Made by a program: the position numbers and the translations under genes
Assembly (NCBI GenBank): GCA_004794655.1
Contig: SMMW01000141.1
Coordinates: forward strand, 1,118,501-1,182,500
Direction: 5' to 3'
Length of the DNA stretch: 64,000 nucleotides
DNA from: Marisa cornuarietis
Lineage: Eukaryota > Mollusca > Gastropoda > Architaenioglossa > Ampullariidae
Shown: positions 22,767 through 34,959 of the stretch, in pieces
Position numbering within the stretch: the first letter of the stretch is position 1
Layout of the letters: each line of letters opens with the position of its first letter
Notes under the pieces: generated by a model
The model's database searches: none
What the model saw: only the letters and a program-made list of their open reading frames with translations
Told to the model about the DNA's origin: nothing

Positions 22767-23379
22767 AGTCTTTGATTCTGGTACGGACCAGAATAATTTA
22801 CCTTGCCCCATATACCTGTGTATTTTTAATTCACTGTGTGCATTCATATTTTTAGCATTTCTGTGTCACCAACCCGTAAAATCTGTTTTGTCCCATGTGT
22901 AGATATCTCCCAGTGTGTACATATCTCTTGTACATGTGTTACCAACGTGTATACCTTGCTTTGCCACAATTCCTATTTCTTATTTTTATTTTCGGAAATA
23001 GAAATTTTTTCTCCTACCTGAACTTGAGAAATTTATATTATGTGACTTGAGGGTTGTGATTATGTTGCATACAGACATTTAAACAGAAAACTGGTTTATG
23101 AGGTATTCAGTAAATTCCAGCCACTTTATTTTAAGAAATTTCACCAGAACACTTACTTAAAAAAGATTTATGAAAAACCACAGCAAAGCCAAAGCCAGTG
23201 AAACAGCATCACTTTCGTTTGACTACTTTGACCACTTCGACCCTCCACCCTCGTGCTCCACCCGGCGTGCTCCACCCTCGTGTTCCACCCAGGATGCTTT
23301 GGGGTGAAACAAAGGGAAAGTGTCATAGACTTCAGGCAGCGAAGACCTGTTCTGGTGCTGTGCTCAAAATATCGTGTTT

Positions 23380-23512
23380 TTATATTTACCAAACGGTCAT
23401 CATGGTGCCCTAGAAACTTTATTGTGTATTTCCTTGTGTGGCCATCATCAAGGCATGTTCCTCGTGCTATGTCACTCGGCGAATAAAGAATTATTATTAT
23501 TATTATTATTTA
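23380..23512 (+). mobile_element. Possible LINE 3' tail with (ATT)n
   Basis: The segment ends GGCGAATAAAGAATTATTAT with about six ATT repeats, a common non-LTR tail. The 19-bp unit CTCGTGCTCCACCCGGCG is repeated imperfectly about three times just before it (about 23240-23290). Confidence 0.3.
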
Positions 23513-23519
23513 GTTTTTC

Positions 23520-26500
23520 TGAAACTGCAAGTTTTTGAAAGCAGAACAGGCCTGATGTACACTCAACCACATTGAAAGCGGGCGCCTCTGTCTCCCCCGA
23601 ATGTTGCAGGTCCAAATCTTTCAAAGACTTATGACTTGCAAACAAACAAGAGTCTGGTTGCCATGTAATATCCATCATTAGACAAAACAGCACACAGCAG
23701 TGCCTGCTGGACTGGACTTTCTCAGCCATTTTCCTTCGTAATGACAGCAGCTCGTCAGGACCCGTTTCTGGACAGGTGGAAGAGTCGGGGGTGAAGGTCT
23801 ATTATTTTCCTGAGAAATGAGTGTCCAGTTCTGCTGAGTGGACAAAGAGTTTTCCAGTCATTGACCAGAGGTCGTCTAGAACACACAGATTTACAGAGCT
23901 CATATGTTTGCTCATCAAAGGTATTCAACATTTGCTGAACACAACATGTAACAAAAAGTCGGTCCAAAGGTTTGTCTCAGCTCGTGCCACGAGTCAGTAG
24001 CGAGGGTCAAACATGTCCACGTGCTGTTAAAGTCTGTAGAGGGTCAAGACCACTCAAAGTCTGCAAAACAGTGAAAGTCAGTGTAAAAGTCCTTTATGTA
24101 CCTACCATAGTAAAGTCCCGCTTAGCACCACATACAATAAATTATTGGAAAGAAAATACTAAAGGTTGAAAATCAATCCCATGGTTCACTTCTGACTCTG
24201 GTTCTGATGTAAAGTTTTTGCGTCCAGGTGGATATTTCTCGATAAAAAAATGAAGACCTTTTGTTTTGAATATAAAACAAACAAGTCGGCAGAACTTTAA
24301 AAATTTGTAAGAACATTAAATATCAAAGTTTTTATCTAAAATGTTTTTGCCAGAACATTTAGATGTCACATCTTTTCATCTTTGAGACTACAGTGTGAGA
24401 CAAAGCAGGGACACGTTTGTAGTCTTCTTTCATCTTGCATGACAGCTTCACATCAAAACTTCATAAACTTCCTATCTCAGGCACAAATTAAGATTCACAA
24501 AACCAGCAATTCGTTAAAAAGAAGAGAGAGAGAGAGAGAGAAAGCACCACTCAAACAATCAAGAAAAAGAAAAACCCACAGTTATTATCTTGTCGTTTCA
24601 AATCATGATGTTTTCCGTTAAGATAAGTCGCTTCAAATCTCTGATTGAACTGTGCTTATCATTGGATGCGGTCCAGGTTATGCTGTCGGACGTGGAAAGA
24701 CGAGATAATGTGTAAAGATTGAAATGTAATTCCGACCTGCAAGAAAACGCCAGCATGCCAATGGGTGGCTGGTGGAGGCCGGGGGGTGGGGGTGGGGGAA
24801 AGGGTTGTGACTAGAAATGGCGTGCCAGAAAGCTCCGTCAAGCAAGATAGATTTTCATCTTTCAATGGACAAATAGACACTGCATTCCCGCATAAAGAAA
24901 TGGAAAGAAAATAAAAGAAAAAAGAGTGCGATCAATAGATACATCTGCGGCAGCACTTTCGGTGATTCGGCGACTGTAGACGATGTCATCGATACAGAAG
25001 CGTCGTCACAGGAACACAAGGGGGGCTGCACCCAGAATGCACCGCGAAAGAGACGTTGGAATAGGACCTCATCATCATCAAACTCTCGCCAACTTGAGCC
25101 ATCCAGCTACAGGTCAGGTACTGAGACAGAAAATGGGGCCGCTGGGCACACGAAGCGACTGAAAGTGACTGGAAATGACACAGACAGGGGGCAAGCTCGA
25201 GGGAGGTCACTGGGAAGCCATACCCCCGAGGCAGGGGCCATCACCCAGCTTGCTGCACCCAGTCAGTGAAGCCCGTGCATTGCGCGTTTCGTAAGCCTCG
25301 GCCATGTTTAGAAACGTGGTGAGAGAAATTCGTGAATAACGATTCCCCATGACTTCTAGGGTCGCTTTATGCGAGGTCTTAAAAAAACAAGTTTTAAATA
25401 GACGGCCTAAAATGATAGTCGACTTAGCTAAGTGTGGTCTGAATAAATGATTTCTCACTCAACGACTCACATGCACACAAGCGAACGGCAAGTTTTGGAG
25501 GTTGTGGAAGTTGGGTTCAGTTACCTACGAAGCTTAGTTACCGTCTGTGCGGTGAACTGTAAGTGGCTGACTGTGTCAAGATCACAGGAAATAGGAAGCT
25601 TAACAATATCCATCCGACACCATTTCTTCCCCTCATAAATAAGGTACCCTGCTGCTTAGAGGGCATGTGCAGATTTTTAAAGGATCGGGCGAGATAATCT
25701 TAAAAATCCGCGACTTTTTGCTTCGAAAGTGGACAGCTCTAAACTCCAAACTTTGGAAAACGGAAGAAACAGAATGATTGATCAAAAAGATAACTCCGGT
25801 AGTAAAGAAAAACATTTCCATCCATGCTTGCAAATACAATGCAGTGCTAATACACGAATCGTCAGAATTATAAAAAGATTAGTTCTTTGTCAGCAGCTGA
25901 GTGGTTCTCAACACCAGCAACCAGCTACATGTATGTTACATTTCTGCATTTTCTCTAGACATCAAAGCAAATTGTAATTAAAATAAATATAAAACTGTTA
26001 CAGGCTTAACTATCCACAGAGAATGATCATCATACAACACCAAACCAAAGCAAAGATTTAAGAAGTAAGCATTAAAATACAAGGGGAAATTGTAACAACA
26101 AAATCAAAACACAACTACCCAATTTTGTTGCTTGTGCCAGCAGACCATCATCGAGAAGAGCCAACACTACATATTTTTCCCAAGCTCGCGGGCTACTGGT
26201 ATCGATTTCAAGCATGCACCTTACTACGGTAATTGAAACTCTTTGGATTTCCTGTCTGGAAACAAGATAAACTTGTCCTCATCAACAGCTCACATTTTTT
26301 TCTGGCTCTCCTCTTCCTCCTGGTATTTCTTGTAAGCAGGACAGGGACTCGCAAAACGTGTGGACGAGTTGTGTCCATGTAGTTGGATGTCAATGGAAGT
26401 TTTGATCCTTCGCCCAAACTTCTCAAATGATGATCACAGCTGAAGGCGATTCCCAAGATTCAGTTTGTGGACACGAGAGTCTCAAGTTGCACGTGTAAAT

Positions 26501-29100
26501 AACTTCACTACAGTGTGACATGACTTCCCCCATATCGCAAAACCCAGACCCAGTTTTAGGGCATCTTGTTTTGGCAGAACATATAGTATAGTGCTGTCAT
26601 CCAGAGACTTTACATCCTATACACTCCATATATATTTATATATTTATATTATATATACGCCCTATATACACCCTGTGTGAGTGTATGTAGCTGTGTGTGG
26701 CCATGGATATCTTTGCATGCTGTATGAAATAAATATAATAAAGAAGGAATACACAGAGTGCAGAGTACTGAAATATGAAAGACTGAATCTGTGATAGATA
26801 AAAGAGTAAGTGATGAGTATTCACTCAGTTCTTGTGAAATAAAAATTTGAAGGTAACACATAAAGCTGGTGCAAGGTCACACCCTGGTAAACAATGTTTC
26901 CCTATAAAGTAGGCTGCAGAAAACTGTTGTACATCGGTTTTTAATGTAGCCAGGTGCACACAACAGTCGTTAAGCTCGTGCAACTCACTTCCCCCCTCCC
27001 CACCAAAAAACCCCCAACAAACAAATAGGTTGATGGACAACATGATGAATTTATCTCACACACTGAGTGGTGGCGACACCACTGGCTAGGTATTAATCTG
27101 TTCAGGTTGACAGACGGTGGAGGTGTGGGCAGTGATTAAGGGGTGTGCCTGATTACAAGCCGACAATTGATGGATGCGCCAGACCTCGTGCACGCGCAAT
27201 CTTTATGGCGCATCTCCAGTTTCACTTTCCACTCCTTTTCCCACCAAACTCCTGCTGGAGGGCCTAGTATTAATTAAAGATATTAAAGCTGAACACATGG
27301 GACACACAGTTACTGCAATCTCCTCTATTTATTAGTAACGACCATCAGTGCATTGCAATTTCTGATTTGTAGTTACAGAGATAAACACATGTTCATCGGA
27401 TTCATCAAGAAAAAAAGGGACTTTGACAGTCAAAACAGTGATTAGTGTCTTGAATTCTCGCCAAATGTTTGTAGCTGTAGATGACTTCCTCAGGTGTTCA
27501 TGGTAGGACGCATTCTCTCACTGTATTCAATCGAAATTCATAGCATTAATGTTTTCGCCTTTATTTTATACCCCAGCAAGATGGATTTATTCCTGTCACC
27601 ACACTAGGTAGTCCAGAAGACCGAGGTTTTGAAAGATTGCAGGAAAGTAGTCTTTTGTGAGCATCGCACTCAGCTCCATCCGAACGGGGAAATGCACTTT
27701 ATATGTTTACTATTATCATTATTATTATTATTATTGGTTATTAAAAATTCACAAAGGGCTTTGAGTGGTGGGCTGTTTAAATAAAGTGCTGCATTTTCTA
27801 ACTGCGGAATACACTGGCAGGACTGGGATGGGGGTCACTTCACTCTTTGCTATGTTCAGAGACAGTAGTTGGATGAACGGAAAAGCACGAGTCGGTTTTT
27901 TTTTCGCAAATAACCTGATTTTTAAAAAGTTGTTTAGGACCCTACCACGGAAAGCAAACAGGCGAGCGAGGACATAAAAACACGGACCTGCTAGAAATAA
28001 TGCCGACATTGCCAAATGAAGCCTGACATAAAAGTGTTTCTTAAGAACTCCCGCTGGCCAATGAAAAACCTGACGATGTCTTGCAGGCTCGGGTGGTCAG
28101 CTCGCCATGAACGAGAATTATTCTCACATCACGAGAGTTCATGCGGATGAAGAGTGTTCGGGTTTCGCTGTTATGTAACTCTGATGGATACATTAGCACC
28201 CAGCAAGACACGAGAGAACTGGGAGACACATTTAACATTTGTTTTCTTGATTTGGTTATGAGCTCAGTTTTTCTTCCATATGCATTTACTTGTTCAAAGT
28301 ATCCCTTTGGGTGCAGGTCTATTTTCGTTTTCTTCATTATAAATATAGCAGCTGCAATTCCTTTTCAGGCGTCGATTATAAGCCCAGCAGGGTAGCAAAC
28401 GGTTAACGTGAGCAGTCAGTAACATGCAGTCACAAGCGAGCAGTCAAGCATGTCAGAAATGGTATCATGACTGTTGAAATCAGAAATCCAAAGTATAATA
28501 TGCGATTTTGCTGTGATTTTACAAATACCGCAATTAAAGGAAAGGAAAAGTAACAGTTACTGACTCCTTTTCGTGGGCTTCTTGCTCTGTTTCAGACTGT
28601 TTTCACGGTTAAAGGAGTCTCTTACACATGGAGGGGTGTAGCACTGGTGTTGTGGCAGTGAGCAGAAGGTGTTGAGGGCCTCAAGAAACTGCTGTATCCT
28701 CGCTGCTGTCGTATCTGAGCCATCGACTAGCCCGCTGTATTTTAGCTGAGATGGAGGAGTGAACCATAAAGACTCTGATTATAGGGCCGTCAGAAATCTC
28801 CCATTAGCCAGCCCCTCAACGAGAAGTTGTTTCCCGTGACCAGCCCCTTCCAGGGAACGACCCCAGCACCCGTATCGGTCTTGTCACGTGACAAAGGTTA
28901 GCTGGCCAGACTCTACACAATAACCGCCGTCAGATTCTCGTTTGAAGCAGACGACAAAAGAACTGGACAAATGCCTGGGTGACGTCAGTGGGGGGGATCG
29001 CCTCCTCTTTCCTCCACTTCATGCAGTCAATCACACATGTGGTCGTCTTGCTGCAGAAGATTCTCTCTCTCCCTCTCTCTCTCTGATCATTGACTTACTT
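23520..29100. other. No gene recognised
   Basis: Unassigned sequence with a G-quadruplex motif (24779-24806), a short GA run (about 24525-24541) and an (ATT)n run near 27717. No convincing exon. Confidence 0.4.
24779..24806 (+). other. G-quadruplex motif
   Basis: Four G runs (GGGGGG, GGGGG, GGGGG, GGG) separated by T, T and AAA within 28 bases: a strong intramolecular G-quadruplex pattern on the plus strand. Confidence 0.7.
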
Positions 29101-29143
29101 CAGACCTACTTTGCGCCTGCGCGCTACTGACATCGACCCTACC

Positions 29144-29169
29144 TTACGTCAGGGTCAGCGCTGACGTGA
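29144..29169. promoter_or_regulatory. Paired inverted CRE half-sites around a palindrome
   Basis: TTACGTCA (29144-29151) and TGACGTGA (29162-29169) face each other around the perfect 12-bp palindrome GTCAGCGCTGAC (29154-29165). ACGTCA is the core bound by CREB/ATF-type bZIP factors. It is 50 bases from the DR1 element. No promoter or transcript is proved. Confidence 0.4.
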
Positions 29170-29218
29170 ACAAGTCGTTGGCGTCGACGACGATGTTCTT
29201 ATCGCGTTTCACGGTCGC

Positions 29219-29231
29219 AGGTCAAAGGTCA
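29219..29231 (+). promoter_or_regulatory. Perfect DR1 nuclear-receptor element
   Basis: AGGTCAAAGGTCA is an exact direct repeat of AGGTCA with 1-base spacing, the consensus for RXR, HNF4 and COUP-TF type receptors. It lies in a CpG-rich stretch (about 29100-29260). Function here is inferred only from the motif. Confidence 0.45.
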
Positions 29232-30388
29232 CTAGGGTCAGCTACAGCGATGGTGCACTTGGCGCCTCTTCGGCTGTCATGAGTTGGAGGAGGGGATGGG
29301 TGGACTGAGGAACCCTCGCCGACAAGACATGAAAGCGCATGCAGTGCAGGCGTTGGGCGAGCGGCTTCAGCTCATACCTCATAATAATCATTATCTTCCT
29401 TCGTCTGATATCCCTTCAACAAAGCCGTAATCCTGCTCTGAAATGTCTACAAAAGTGTTTTGTGAAGATGAGTGGCTCGGCACAAAATACTCTTTCCAAA
29501 GAATTTGCAAGAACTACCCCCCCCTCCACTTCTCGAGATACCAGCCGGCGCAAATCATCATGGACAGAAAAAAAGGTAACCATGATGACATCGTGAGTGT
29601 TCAAGAATGTTCCAGAAGGTTTCCTCTCAACATTTACAGCCCGCCTAACACAGAGACGCCACCCACCACCACTTGGGTTGGTAGCCATGAAACACGTTTA
29701 CCCAGCTTGTAATGCTAGCCTGACCCTAGCCGATACCCGTATCCTTCAACATAACTAACAAGGCCGCACTTATCAAATATTTCTACAATTATTTATTTAC
29801 AGTTGTCTCTTATGTCACCACTCAAGTCGTCTCATCCACATGAGCTTATTATCATGGATCTGATTAGTGTGCACACAGTTTATAAAAATGCTTTAAGGTG
29901 TATACAAAATGGCAAAACAGAGAAGTGGATCTTGTTTTGCAAAACGTTGCAAACATGTTTAACTCTGTTAAATGTAGATTTATTGTTTGGTATGATCATA
30001 TTTTCTCCTCGACTGTGGATGATCAGTGCCAGCACAGTAACTGACCTAAACAAAGCATTCACTTTACTCTGTGTTTATTCTATTTCAAAATCTTGGGGAT
30101 AGATGACAACTAGCATGTGACTTTGCCTACATATGAGTAAATGATCATCTCAAATGGTATGATGCTATAGTTCTAGTACACGAGAGAATAGTCGTCTCAG
30201 CGGGTCACAGCGTTCAATCTAAGACATAAACTGTCTTTGAATATATGCGATTAGTCATCTCACAGCGTATTACCGTCGTTAATTTCAAGACAGATTGTTC
30301 GAGCATGTGAGCGAAATGGTCGCCATACGGTGGATTACTTGGCTGATTCTTGACAGATGCTGTCATACAAACCAAGTTCAGATCGCAA

Positions 30389-30578
30389 CACGATCTGAAC
30401 TTTCGCGCGAGATAGCCATTCGGGTCTCATGTGCGAATTCTCGTCTCAAAACACTCCTCATCTTGCCAATACATCAAGACAGCCATTCCGTCTTGTCTGC
30501 GCGTGCGTGTTTCTTGTCGGCCGGCGCATGCGCACTTTGAGTTGCGAATGGCTATCTCGTGCGAAAGTACAGATCGTG
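30389..30578. mobile_element. Inverted-repeat MITE-like element
   Basis: The 190-bp segment begins CACGATCTGAACTTTCGCGC and ends with its near-perfect inverse. The inverted repeats match at about 32 of the first 34 bases and extend more weakly to about 55 bases. The centre holds the NRF1-like palindrome GGCGCATGCGCAC. No coding frame is conserved and no clear target duplication is visible, so the superfamily is unknown. Confidence 0.6.
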
Positions 30579-30579
30579 A

Positions 30580-33500
30580 CACTGGCTAAGAGGAGGTAGC
30601 GGCTCGAAGCCCCGTGTTCATGTATTCCGGGTAGGTCTGGACAAATCGTTTTAACAGCCGGTATTTTGTCAGAGTTGTCTCCTTCCGATAAGTTTCTCCC
30701 ATCTCGGGTAAAAATGGCGGAGATCGTGACAAATCTATTTCAGTCAAACACTGAATTTGTTTGTCCTAACAAACAAACTGGACATATATAAACTCACGAA
30801 CTGTTTGGTAATTATCATTTTTCATTGAATTCCTAATATGAGAGTAACAGATGCCATAAGAAAGGCCATGAAAATAAACTGATATTTTTGTCATCGAATA
30901 CTTTCTCTAGAAACACCACTTGGTCAGAACTAATAAATTCGATTATTCGTAGTTTCTTCCTTCCTTTAATAATTTAAAGAAGTTTATTATTTTATTTGTA
31001 AGTTTAACCCTCACCCTCTGACCTCAAAATACATCCACAGTCTTTATAGGAAATTCTCGCCATGCTGGTGGCGTCTGTTAATTTACTTGCTCAATGACTC
31101 ATAAATCGGGAGTTAGTTTGCCTGTCGGGGTAACATAACCAGTTGATTCCCTATTCAAGTTAGGGCACATTTACTCATGGGTAAATTGCCGAGATCGATG
31201 AATACAAGGCTTGATGTCCAGAGAACAACAGTGTGTTCTGGTGTTGATGTGCGTTGTGACCTGATGTACGACTCCGCTCAGCTAAGCTGGCACCATTGTC
31301 AACTGTCCTTGTAGACAGGAGAAGACAACTGAGCATGTAGTCCCAAGATGTGAGCTACACCTACCACTAAGGGCAGAGAGATGGCAAACCTAACCTACCT
31401 CACAACTCAGCTTGAGGGCCAGCTGAGGGATTAAAAGAAGACGATTATTTATAACTAAAAGTGAATACACCATCTTGTTTGGCAAATGAAAAGAAGAATG
31501 GAAGAGGAGAAAAAGGAGGAGGAGAAGTAGAAGAAGGAGAAGATGGAGGAGGAGAAGAAATTCTCCTGTTGTTTGTAACTTTGACGATGTAATCTTGTTT
31601 ATGTTTACTTTTGTGAAGTCAGGCTTTTCACCGTGGGCAAGATGAGGTCTGCATGCGAGAATATCGAAGCGGCAAAAATAATAATAAAAAAACCAGACCA
31701 AAAGAAAGAAAGAAAGAAAGAAAGAAAGAAACAAACAAACAAGAAAACAAAGAAAGAAACAAACAAAAATGTTGCTTTCTCTTCAAATCTGACGCCTTCA
31801 GAGAAAGAAAAACAAGAAAATGGAAAAGAATATTAGGAAGTAAATTCTAAGTCGTGTCGTTTCAATATCTTTGGCGCAAAGACTGTCAGAGATGGCGTGC
31901 TTGGAAAGAAAACAAGTCAAATAGCTTTTATTGCGGGCTTAAGGTCTGCCATTGATGAATAAGGCTTCTTACAGAATCCGTGCTGGGGACTGCCCTTGTG
32001 TTTCACATGATGGGCTTTTGGTCTACAGGGAAAGAGAGAACAAATAAAGTGAGGGTTCACGGTTTTGCTGATTTGGAGATCCTTCTCAACGTCCACCTTC
32101 GGATTCAGGAGGCAAAATGTCTGCTTTTGTTTTTACTTTGCCAGTAAATATAGTGGTGAATGTTAATCTTCATTGGTTATATTGATTAGCTGTGCTTAAC
32201 GCTTTTATGAGATCTATCATCTCATGGTGATACCTTTGGCAAGTCTCTTTCGATCACAAAGGTCATTTCTCTGGCAACCCTAACGGATTATGTCGTCTGC
32301 TAAAGCTGATTTTGATGACACAATAAATTGAGCAGCCCAAACAAGATCCCAGCTGCGAAACACAACTTTGTAAGAGGTTCATGTTTTATAAACAGGTCTT
32401 ATGAAAGCAATACCTGAGGACATGATAAATTTGTTTGTTGGCCACCAGCAACGACATGAAGACCCAGCCACAAACCCATGCCAGTGTACGACTGGCTCAA
32501 ACCAGTATTGCACGTTAGTGCAAATTAATGGATAATAAAGATAAACCCACGAAAGATTTGTGATAAAAACACACCTTTCTACCTTAACTCATATTGCGAG
32601 TGCTTCACGGACCTGACTTGTCCCCGGAGACCTGAGAGTCTAATCAACGGCGGCCGAAACCAAAGGCGCACATACTATTTGGTTCGATTCCAGTGGGACG
32701 GAGCAAGCTTTTCTCAGTTTATTCAGGTGTGGACTGGGTACCAGATGCTTGGAGAAGGTAGGTCAGCTAGGGACAGGAGAAAGGTACCACACTCACAGAA
32801 GCTAGCCCCGAGATAAGCGAGGGCTGTAACACCTAACTCCTCCACAGTCGTAAGGTCATGGTATTGGCTTTACCTGACATGTCAATCATTTAGTACATTC
32901 ACCTAGCCAGTCCGTTAAATACACTCGAGAAATCATTCTATCAAGTCTGTCCTGTAAGTCATTTCAGCTAAAATGTCCAAAACATTCTTCCGTTTGGTCC
33001 CATGAAGACGTTCAGTCCAGTCCGTCCGACCAGTCGTCCTGTGTACTGATGTTTCACGGGCCTCTCTCTCCCTCTAGAAGGTTGAACAAGTCGTTCAGTT
33101 CTGTGTGTCTGTGTGTCTGTGTGTCTGTGTGTGGCACCCACTGGCACGCATGCATATCGCTTAGCAAAGTCATGTTCTCACGTACATCAAGTTGTTCACG
33201 TGCAGCCAGTCTAATCTGTGCCGGTGGCCAAACACTTTTATTCTCGCTATAGCATCGTTACGATAAAAGATGAGCAGAGAACACGATTTTCCGGCAGAAA
33301 AAAGATTTATGGTTCCCTGAGCATGACCTTTCACCTTCACTGTTTGCGATTATTCCCATTATATTGATAATACCCAGCTCACGTTCGTGTCCTAAACTCT
33401 CTAAAGTGCTGAAAGCCTCTCTCTACTCCTCTCAAGCTCTTATGTACAGGAGATACATTTTTAGGTCACAGAAATCTCACAAAGAGACTCACTTGTTGAT

Positions 33501-33630
33501 ATTTCGTTGGAGATTAAAGCCTGAGTATTTTATTTCAAAGGTGTAATTATTTTCTGAGTTAATTTGCATCAAAAACGAATTCATTGAAAAGTCTGCCACC
33601 CTGCTGAACTGGGGATGAGCTTATATCTGT
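30580..33630. other. No gene recognised
   Basis: Besides the purine/GAAA tracts near 31500-31765 I see no repeats of note and no supported coding sequence. Confidence 0.4.
31480..31780 (+). repeat. Polypurine and (GAAA)n tracts
   Basis: GGAGGAGGAGAAG-type purine tract at 31495-31562 and GAAA repeats at 31700-31765, separated by ordinary sequence. Confidence 0.8.
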
Positions 33631-33634
33631 ATAT

Positions 33635-34955
33635 TGTAACACATTACAGTCTGTAATGAACATGCAGCTGTGTATTGTAACACACTACAGTCTGTAATGA
33701 ACATGCAGCTGTGTACTGTAACACATTACAGTCTGTAATGAACATGCAGCTGTGTATTGTAACACACTACAGTCTGTAATGAACATGCAGCTGTGTACTG
33801 TAACACATTACAGTCTGTAATGAACATGCAGCTGTGTATTGTAACACACTACAGTCTGTAATGAACATGCAGCTGTGTACTGTAACACATTACAGTCTGT
33901 AATGAACATGCAGCTGTGTATTGTAACACACTACAGTCTGTAATGAACATGCAGCTGTGTACTGTAACACACTACAGTCTGTAATGAACTTGCAGCTGTG
34001 TATTGTAACACACTACAGTCTGTAATGAACATGCAGCTGTGTACTGTAACACATTACAGTCTGTAATGAACATGCAGCTGTGTATTGTAACACACTACAG
34101 TCTGTAATGAACATGCAGCTGTGTACTGTAACACACTACAGTCTGTAATGAACTTGCAGCTGTGTATTGTAACACACTACAGTCTGTAATGAACATGCAG
34201 CTGTGTACTGTAACACACTACAGTCTGTAATGAACATGCAGCTGTGTACTGTAACACACTACAGTCTGTAATGAACATGCAGCTGTGTACTGTAACACAC
34301 TACAGTCTGTAATGAACATGCAGCTGTGTATTGTAACACACTACAGTCTGTAATGAACATGCAGCTGTGTACTGTAACACACTACAGTCTGTAATGAACT
34401 TGCAGCTGTGTATTGTAACACACTACAGTCTGTAATGAACATGCAGCTGTGTACTGTAACACACTACAGTCTGTAATGAACATGCAGCTGTGTACTGTAA
34501 CACACTATAGTCTGTAATGAACATGCAGCTGTGTACTGTAACACACTACAGTCTGTAATGAACATGCAGCTGTGCATTGTAACACACTACAGTCTGTAAT
34601 GAACATGCAGCTGTGTATTGTAACACACTACAGTCTGTAATGAACATGCAGCTGTGTATTGTAACACACTACAGTCTGTAATGAACACGCAGCTGTGTAC
34701 TGTAACACACTATAGTCTGTAATGAACATGCAGCTGTGTATTGTAACACTACAGTCTGTAATGAACTTGCAGCTGTGTATTGTAACACACTACAGTCTGT
34801 AATGAACATGCAGCTGTGTATTGTAACACACTACAGTCTGTAATGAACATGCAGCTGTCTACTGCAACACTGTATTCTGTGCATCTGTGTAACACTGCAA
34901 TCTATGATGAACATGCAGCTGTGTACTGTACACACTACAGTCTGTAATGTTCATG
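33635..34955 (+). repeat. 41-bp minisatellite, about 32 copies, with 82-bp higher-order order
   Basis: The unit is GCAGCTGTGTATTGTAACAC followed by ACTACAGTCTGTAATGAACAT. In the first eight units, TATTGTAACACACTAC and TACTGTAACACATTAC alternate strictly, giving an 82-bp dimer. Further on, a variant with AACTTGCAGCTG recurs. The last units are degenerate. Every unit holds the E-box-like CAGCTG. Confidence 0.95.
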
Positions 34956-34959
34956 CACC

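Noticed and set aside
33635..34955. CRISPR array (regular repeats)
   Set aside because: The units are contiguous 41-bp tandem copies with no unique spacers, and the DNA is eukaryotic. The same applies to the 38-, 39- and 44-bp arrays.
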